Assembly (NCBI RefSeq): GCF_001043115.1 | Contig: NZ_LFME01000002.1 | Span: 124,001-188,000, forward strand | DNA length: 64,000 bases | Reading direction: 5' to 3' | DNA from: Xanthomonas sp. NCPPB 1128 | GTDB lineage: Bacteria > Pseudomonadota > Gammaproteobacteria > Xanthomonadales > Xanthomonadaceae | Shown: positions 59,556 through 64,000 of the stretch, in pieces | Numbering within the stretch: position 1 is the first letter of the stretch | Layout of the letters: each line of letters opens with the position of its first letter | Made by a program: the position numbers and the translations under genes | The notes under the pieces: generated by a model | Database searches by the model: none | What the model was told of the DNA's origin: nothing | The model's input: only the letters and a program-made list of their open reading frames with translations

Positions 59556-60337
59556 ACCGGATCGATGTTTCCGTTGCTCCGCCGGCGGCCGCCTGGTCGT
59601 TGCGCGACCAGGTCGCGCTGCTGCTGCGCGAGATCCGCTACGAGGTGCTGCGCTGGCTGCGCACGCCCTCGTTCGCCGTGCCGACGCTGCTGTTCCCGCC
59701 GCTGTTCTACCTGCTGTTCGGGGTGCTGCTCAATCATGGGCGCCACGACGCGGCGGTGTACCTGATGGCCAGCTACAGCGTGTTCGGGGTGATGGCGCCG
59801 GCCCTGTTCGGGTTCGGGGTCGGCCTGGCGCTGGACCGCGAACGCGGGCTGTTGGCGCTCAAGCGCGCGATGCCGGTGCCGCCGCTGGCGCTGCTGCTGG
59901 CGCGCACCGCGCTGGCGATGCTGTTCGCCCTGGCGATCGGGGTGCTGCTGCAGGCGCTGGCCGCGCTGCTCGGCGGGGTCGTGCTGACCCCGGGCCAGCG
60001 GATCTGGCTGCTGCTGGTGGACGTGCTGGGCACGTTGCCGTTCTGCGCGATCGGGCTGGCGCTGGGCGCCTATGCCGGCGGCAGCGGCGCGCCGGCGCTG
60101 GTCAACCTGATCTACCTGCCGATGGCGTTCCTGTCGGGGCTGTGGATCCCGCTGCGGATGCTGCCGGCGTGGCTGACCACACTGGCGCCGCTGTGGCCGT
60201 CCTACCACCTGGGCCAGCTCGCGCTACAGGTGGTCGGGCAGGACGACCGCCGTGGCAGTGCCGGCCATGTCGCCGCGCTGCTGGCGGTGACCGTGGTGTT
60301 CTACGCGCTGGCGCAGCGGCGCCTGCGCCGCGGCTGA
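59552..60337 (+). CDS. ABC-2 exporter permease
   Basis: 261 residues with six membrane helices: PTLLFPPLFYLLFGVLL, VFGVMAPALFGFGVGLAL, LALAIGVLLQALAALLGG-like FALAIGVLLQALAALLGG, then ALVNLIYLPMAFLSGLWIPL, the ABC-2 signature region. Exports a lipid, drug or peptide with the upstream ATPase. A DesKR-like two-component system follows 100 bp later, the classic arrangement for a regulated exporter. Confidence 0.88.
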   Translation: MNRIDVSVAPPAAAWSLRDQVALLLREIRYEVLRWLRTPSFAVPTLLFPPLFYLLFGVLLNHGRHDAAVYLMASYSVFGVMAPALFGFGVGLALDRERGLLALKRAMPVPPLALLLARTALAMLFALAIGVLLQALAALLGGVVLTPGQRIWLLLVDVLGTLPFCAIGLALGAYAGGSGAPALVNLIYLPMAFLSGLWIPLRMLPAWLTTLAPLWPSYHLGQLALQVVGQDDRRGSAGHVAALLAVTVVFYALAQRRLRRG

Positions 60338-60437
60338 TGGCGCGCCGCGCCGATCCCGGTGCCGCCGCGCAATCCCGCGTGGCGGCGCCTTCGCTAAGCT
60401 ATGCGCCGCGGCGGCCGTGCCGCCCTGGGAGCCCGAC

Positions 60438-61640
60438 GTGATCGCCTTGCTGCACGCCTCGCCCGACTCGCTGATCGCCCGCCGCATCGGCTGGAGCTCG
60501 GCCAAGTCCAGCACCCACTGGTTCGTATGGCTGTCGCTGGTGTGGTCGATCTGGCTGTTCGTCACCCCGCTGTACGAACCGCATTACTTCCGCAACTGGG
60601 TCGCGCCGACGCTGGCCAGCTATGCGGTGTTCCTCGCCTTGTACTACGTGGCCTATTACCGCCACCGGCGCTACCTGCCCTGGTGCGTGGCCGGCATGGC
60701 GGCGCTGGCGTTGCTGCTGTTGCCGTACAACCCCGGTGCGCAGTGCTACATCATCTATGCCTGCGCCTTCCTGGCGTTCTGCCTGGAGCCGATGCGCGCG
60801 GTGGCGGCGATGCTGGCGTTGCTGGCCTTGTTCGCGCTGGCCTGGACGCTGCGCGGCTGGTCGCCGCTGTACATGGTCAGTGCGGTGGTGATCGGCCTGT
60901 CGGTGGGGCTGATGAACATCAGTTTCGAGCGCCGTGCGCGCGGCGAGGCGCAACTGCGCCTGAGTCACGAGGAAGTGCGGCGCCTGGCGGCGGTGGCCGA
61001 GCGCGAGCGCATCGGCCGCGACCTGCACGACCTGCTCGGCCACACCCTGTCGCTGGTGGCGCTGAAGTCGGACCTGGCCACGCGCCTGCTCGCCCACGAT
61101 GCGGCCGCGGCGCAGCGCGAGATGGAGGAAGTGGGCCAGGTTGCCCGCGAGGCGCTGAGCCAGGTGCGGCGCGCGGTCAGCGGCATCCGCGCGGCGCAGC
61201 TGGCGGCGGAGCTCGCCTCGGCCAAACTGCTGCTGGAGTCGTCGGGGGTGACCTTCCGTTACCAGGTCGAGGCGTTGCCGCCGTGCCCGCAGCTGGAAAC
61301 GGTGTTCGCGCTGGTGCTGCGCGAGGCCGCCACCAACATCCAGCGGCATGCGTCCGCCCGCAACGCGCAGCTGCGGTTGTGGTGCGAACGCGGCCAGGCC
61401 CTGCTGGAACTGCGCGACGACGGCCGCGGCGGGGCGCTGCAGCCGGGCACCGGGCTGAGCAGCATGCGCGAGCGGCTGGAGGCGGTGGGCGGCAGCCTGC
61501 GCATCGCCTCCGAGCGCGGCCTGGGCACCTGCCTGGTCGCCGCCGCGCCGTTGCCGCGGGTCGAGGCGGCCGTCGTGCCGGAGGCCGCAGCGGCGACGCG
61601 GATGCCCACGCCGGCGGACCAGGACGCCGCGCTCGGCTGA
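60438..61640 (+). CDS. DesK-like sensor histidine kinase
   Basis: 400 residues. Five or six N-terminal membrane helices (about 28 to 165), then HisKA_3 dimerisation with ERERIGRDLHDLLGHTLSLV and a HATPase with REAATNIQRHA and DDGRGGALQPGTGLSSMRER. NarL-partner kinase class, resembling DesK, which senses membrane state. GTG start with GGGAG upstream. Its regulator follows after 52 bp. Confidence 0.88.
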   Translation: MIALLHASPDSLIARRIGWSSAKSSTHWFVWLSLVWSIWLFVTPLYEPHYFRNWVAPTLASYAVFLALYYVAYYRHRRYLPWCVAGMAALALLLLPYNPGAQCYIIYACAFLAFCLEPMRAVAAMLALLALFALAWTLRGWSPLYMVSAVVIGLSVGLMNISFERRARGEAQLRLSHEEVRRLAAVAERERIGRDLHDLLGHTLSLVALKSDLATRLLAHDAAAAQREMEEVGQVAREALSQVRRAVSGIRAAQLAAELASAKLLLESSGVTFRYQVEALPPCPQLETVFALVLREAATNIQRHASARNAQLRLWCERGQALLELRDDGRGGALQPGTGLSSMRERLEAVGGSLRIASERGLGTCLVAAAPLPRVEAAVVPEAAAATRMPTPADQDAALG

Positions 61641-61692
61641 GCGCCGGCCTGGCCCGGGCACTACAATGGGCCGACAAGGACCGGGGGGTGCC

Positions 61693-62295
61693 GTGATTCG
61701 TTTAGTGCTGGCGGAGGACCAGGCGATGGTGCGCGGTGCGCTGGGCGCACTGCTGGGCCTGGAAGCGGATCTCGACCTGGTCGCCAGCGCGGCCGACGGC
61801 GAGGCCGCCTGGCGCGCGCTGCAGGCGCATGCGCCGGACCTGCTGGTCACCGATATCGAAATGCCCGGCCTCAGCGGCCTGGAACTGGCCCAGCGCATCC
61901 AGCGCCAGCAGTTGCCGGTGCGCGTCATCATCGTCACCACCTTCGCCCGCCCTGGCTTCCTGCGCCGCGCGCTGGACGCCGGGGTCGGCGGTTATCTGCT
62001 CAAGGATGCGCCCCCGCAGCGGCTGATCGAGGCGATCCGCCAGGTGCACCGCGGCGGCCGCGCGATCGATCCGGAGCTGGCGCTGGAAGCCTGGTCCGAG
62101 GCTGACCCGCTCAACGACCGCGAGCGCCAGGTGCTGCGCCTGGCCGGCGAGGGCGCCTCGGCCGGCGACATCGCCACGCAGTTGGGTCTGTCGTCGGGCA
62201 CGGTGCGCAATTACCTGTCCGAGGCGATCGGCAAGCTCGGCGTCGGCAACCGCATCGAGGCGGCGCGGCTGGCCCGGCAGAAGGGCTGGCTGTGA
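61693..62295 (+). CDS. NarL/DesR-family response regulator
   Basis: 200 residues from a GTG. Receiver: LVLAEDQAMVRGALG, phospho-Asp in LLVTDIEMPGLSG, Lys in YLLKDAPPQ. LuxR-type helix-turn-helix: LNDRERQVLRLAGEG and LGLSSGTVRNYLSEAIGKLG. Probably controls the adjacent ABC-2 exporter. Confidence 0.92.
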   Translation: MIRLVLAEDQAMVRGALGALLGLEADLDLVASAADGEAAWRALQAHAPDLLVTDIEMPGLSGLELAQRIQRQQLPVRVIIVTTFARPGFLRRALDAGVGGYLLKDAPPQRLIEAIRQVHRGGRAIDPELALEAWSEADPLNDRERQVLRLAGEGASAGDIATQLGLSSGTVRNYLSEAIGKLGVGNRIEAARLARQKGWL

Positions 62296-62398
62296 CGCGG
62301 CGCGCGGTTCGGCCTGAAACTTGCATGGCTCCCTGCGCTTGACTGCGCAGCGCAGTGCGGGGCGCGCGCGGCCTTCCTTCCACCCACTGGCCGACGCC

Positions 62399-64000
62399 AT
62401 GCCCTCCACCACGATCAACCGCTATGGCGTGCCGCTGGCCCTGCTGCTGCTGTTGGGCATCAGCGGCGGGGTGCTGGTGGGCAGCGAACGCTTCCTCGCC
62501 GATGCGGCTGCCGTGCAGCGCAGCCATCAGGTCATCGCCGAGATCAACGGCCTGCAGCTCAACCTCGCCGACTGCGATGCCTCGCTGCGCGGCTTCCTGC
62601 TGCTGGACAGTCGCGAACACCTGGCCGACTTCCAGGCGTGCCAGCGCGCGCTGCCGCCGCGGCTGCAGCAACTGGCCGTGCTGCTGCAGGGCAACCCGGC
62701 CCAGCAGCAACGGCTGCAGCAGGTGCAGGCCCAGATCCAGACGCGCATGCGCGACAGCGCGCATGCGGTGGCCCGCTTCGAGGGCAAGGCGGTGGGGGCG
62801 CGCAAGCCGGATCCGGTGCGCGCGCGCCTGGGCCGCGAGATGTCGCAGGCGATCCGCCGCAACACCGACCGCATGGTGCGCAGCGAGCGCGCGGCGCTGG
62901 CCAGCAGCGCCCGCTCCACCGCCGCCAACGCCGACCTGTTGCGCCGGCTGGCGGTGGTCGGCATCCCCGCGGTGTGCGCGCTGACCCTGTGCCTGTACCT
63001 GCTGCTGCGCCGCGAGATCGGCCGCCGCAGCCAGGCCGAGCAGCGCGGCCACCATGCCAATGCGCTGCTGGTGGGCACCGTGCAGCAGATGCAGCGCACC
63101 GAACAGGATCTGCGCACGCTCAACCGCTGCAGCCGCGGGCTGCAGAGTTGCGTGCAGCAGGACGAGGCGGTGGAGGTCGCGCGGCAGGCGCTGGAGCGCC
63201 TGCTCGGCACTGCCGGCTGCAGCGTGTACTGCACCGACGCGGCGGGCGAGCAGGCCATTTGCGTCGCCCACTGGGGCGAGGATGCGGTATGCGCGCCGGC
63301 GCTGTCGCTGAGCGGCTGCGAAGGGCTGCGCCGCCGCGCCACCCAGATCCAGCGGCCGGGCGAGGCACCGGCCTGCGCGCACGCCGCCGGCGGCGCGCGG
63401 CATGGCACCTGCGTCCCGATGATGGTGCAGGGCGAACCGCTGGGCCTGATCCATCTGTCCAGCCGCGATCCGACCGTGCTGGAGCGCCTGCACCTGGTCG
63501 AGGTGGTGGCCGAGCAACTGGCGATGGCGTTGCACAACCTGCAGTTGCGCCAGCGCCTGCGCACGCAATCGATCCGCGATCCGCTGACCGGGCTGTACAA
63601 CCGCCGCTACCTGGAAGAATCGCTGCTGCGCGAGCTGGCCCGCTGCGAGCGTCGCGACCAGCCGCTGGCGCTGATGATGCTGGATCTGGACCACTTCAAG
63701 GCGCTCAACGACCGCCTCGGCCATGCCGGTGGCGATGCCTTGCTGGCGGCATTCGGCCAGTTGCTGGCCGGGCTGGTGCGGCCGGAGGACATCGCCTGCC
63801 GCTACGGCGGGGAAGAATTCACGGTGATCCTGCCCGGCGCCAGTGCCGAGGTGGCGAAGCGCCGCGCCGAGCAGATCCGCGCCGCGGTGGCGGCGCTGCA
63901 GGTGCAGCACCAGGGCCAGACACTGCCGCCGGTGACCGTGTCGATCGGCGTGGCCGCCTATCCCGACCACGGGCGCAGCACCGCGGAACTGCTGCGCTGC
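62399..64000 (+). CDS. Diguanylate cyclase with CHASE3-like and GAF domains, 3' end outside window
   Basis: At least 534 residues, open at the window end. Membrane helix about 10 to 30 (LALLLLLGISGGVLVG), periplasmic helical CHASE3-like domain (about 35 to 185), second helix about 188 to 210 (RLAVVGIPAVCALTLCLYLLL), coiled coil, GAF-like domain (about 245 to 380), and GGDEF domain opening DPLTGLYNRRYLEES with LDLDHFKALNDRLGHAGGD and the active motif RYGGEEF. Should make cyclic di-GMP. An EAL domain could follow but is not visible. A short stretch of about 100 bp separates it from the regulator gene. Confidence 0.9.
   Translation, partial: MPSTTINRYGVPLALLLLLGISGGVLVGSERFLADAAAVQRSHQVIAEINGLQLNLADCDASLRGFLLLDSREHLADFQACQRALPPRLQQLAVLLQGNPAQQQRLQQVQAQIQTRMRDSAHAVARFEGKAVGARKPDPVRARLGREMSQAIRRNTDRMVRSERAALASSARSTAANADLLRRLAVVGIPAVCALTLCLYLLLRREIGRRSQAEQRGHHANALLVGTVQQMQRTEQDLRTLNRCSRGLQSCVQQDEAVEVARQALERLLGTAGCSVYCTDAAGEQAICVAHWGEDAVCAPALSLSGCEGLRRRATQIQRPGEAPACAHAAGGARHGTCVPMMVQGEPLGLIHLSSRDPTVLERLHLVEVVAEQLAMALHNLQLRQRLRTQSIRDPLTGLYNRRYLEESLLRELARCERRDQPLALMMLDLDHFKALNDRLGHAGGDALLAAFGQLLAGLVRPEDIACRYGGEEFTVILPGASAEVAKRRAEQIRAAVAALQVQHQGQTLPPVTVSIGVAAYPDHGRSTAELLRC

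Overview
The window is high-GC DNA from a gammaproteobacterium of the Xanthomonadaceae, most likely Xanthomonas. The gene neighbourhoods (phoPQ, DUF1800/DUF1501, birA-coaX-SPOR-tRNA-Thr, trpS) and the scattered GTAGGAGCGGCTTCAGCCGC repeats point that way; the species cannot be fixed from sequence alone. It splits into a prophage (1 to about 28,300, left end outside the window) and host chromosome (about 28,270 to 64,000).

The prophage is a P22/Sf6-like short-tailed phage. A leftward operon of small genes (3-777), a cI repressor with a co-transcribed small membrane gene (892-1806) and a rightward cro (1880) are arranged around two operator clusters built on GTCTAG-N4-CTAGAC, like lambda OL and OR. 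Rightward follow a CII-like regulator, a replication initiator containing iterons (probable origin), a DnaB-like helicase, small ninR-type genes including a Ref nuclease and a RuvC-like resolvase, and a Q-like regulator. A late promoter and leader terminator precede the lysis genes (endolysin, holin-like, Rz, Rz1). Then come terS, terL, portal, scaffold, coat, gp4, gp10, a cupin protein in place of gp26/gp14, three ejection proteins (gp7, gp20, gp16) and two coupled fibre genes. A leftward integrase lies against the 5' end of dusA, the known target of one integrase family.

The most unusual gene is the gp10 homologue at 16663-19620. P22-type gp10 sequence is interrupted in frame by about 510 residues resembling the TIM-barrel part of gene-transfer-agent/siphophage baseplate 'megatron' proteins, with two glutamates placed like glycosidase catalytic residues. 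This would put a possible envelope-degrading enzyme in a podoviral tail hub.

Host genes run: dusA; a PepSY-like exported protein with phoP and phoQ; a DUF1800/DUF1501 pair; mtfA; birA, coaX and a SPOR protein; tRNA-Thr(UGU). Next to the tRNA is a small foreign patch: a broken XRE regulator and a markedly AT-richer gene for a 573-residue membrane protein of unknown function, a candidate defence cargo. Then arginase, two entericidin-like lipoproteins, CsbD, trpS, a metallo-beta-lactamase-fold hydrolase, two EamA transporters, a lipoprotein hydrolase, a MacAB-like exporter operon (split by a 1-kb block of nested inverted repeats), an ABC-2 exporter followed by a DesKR-like two-component system, and a diguanylate cyclase cut by the window end.
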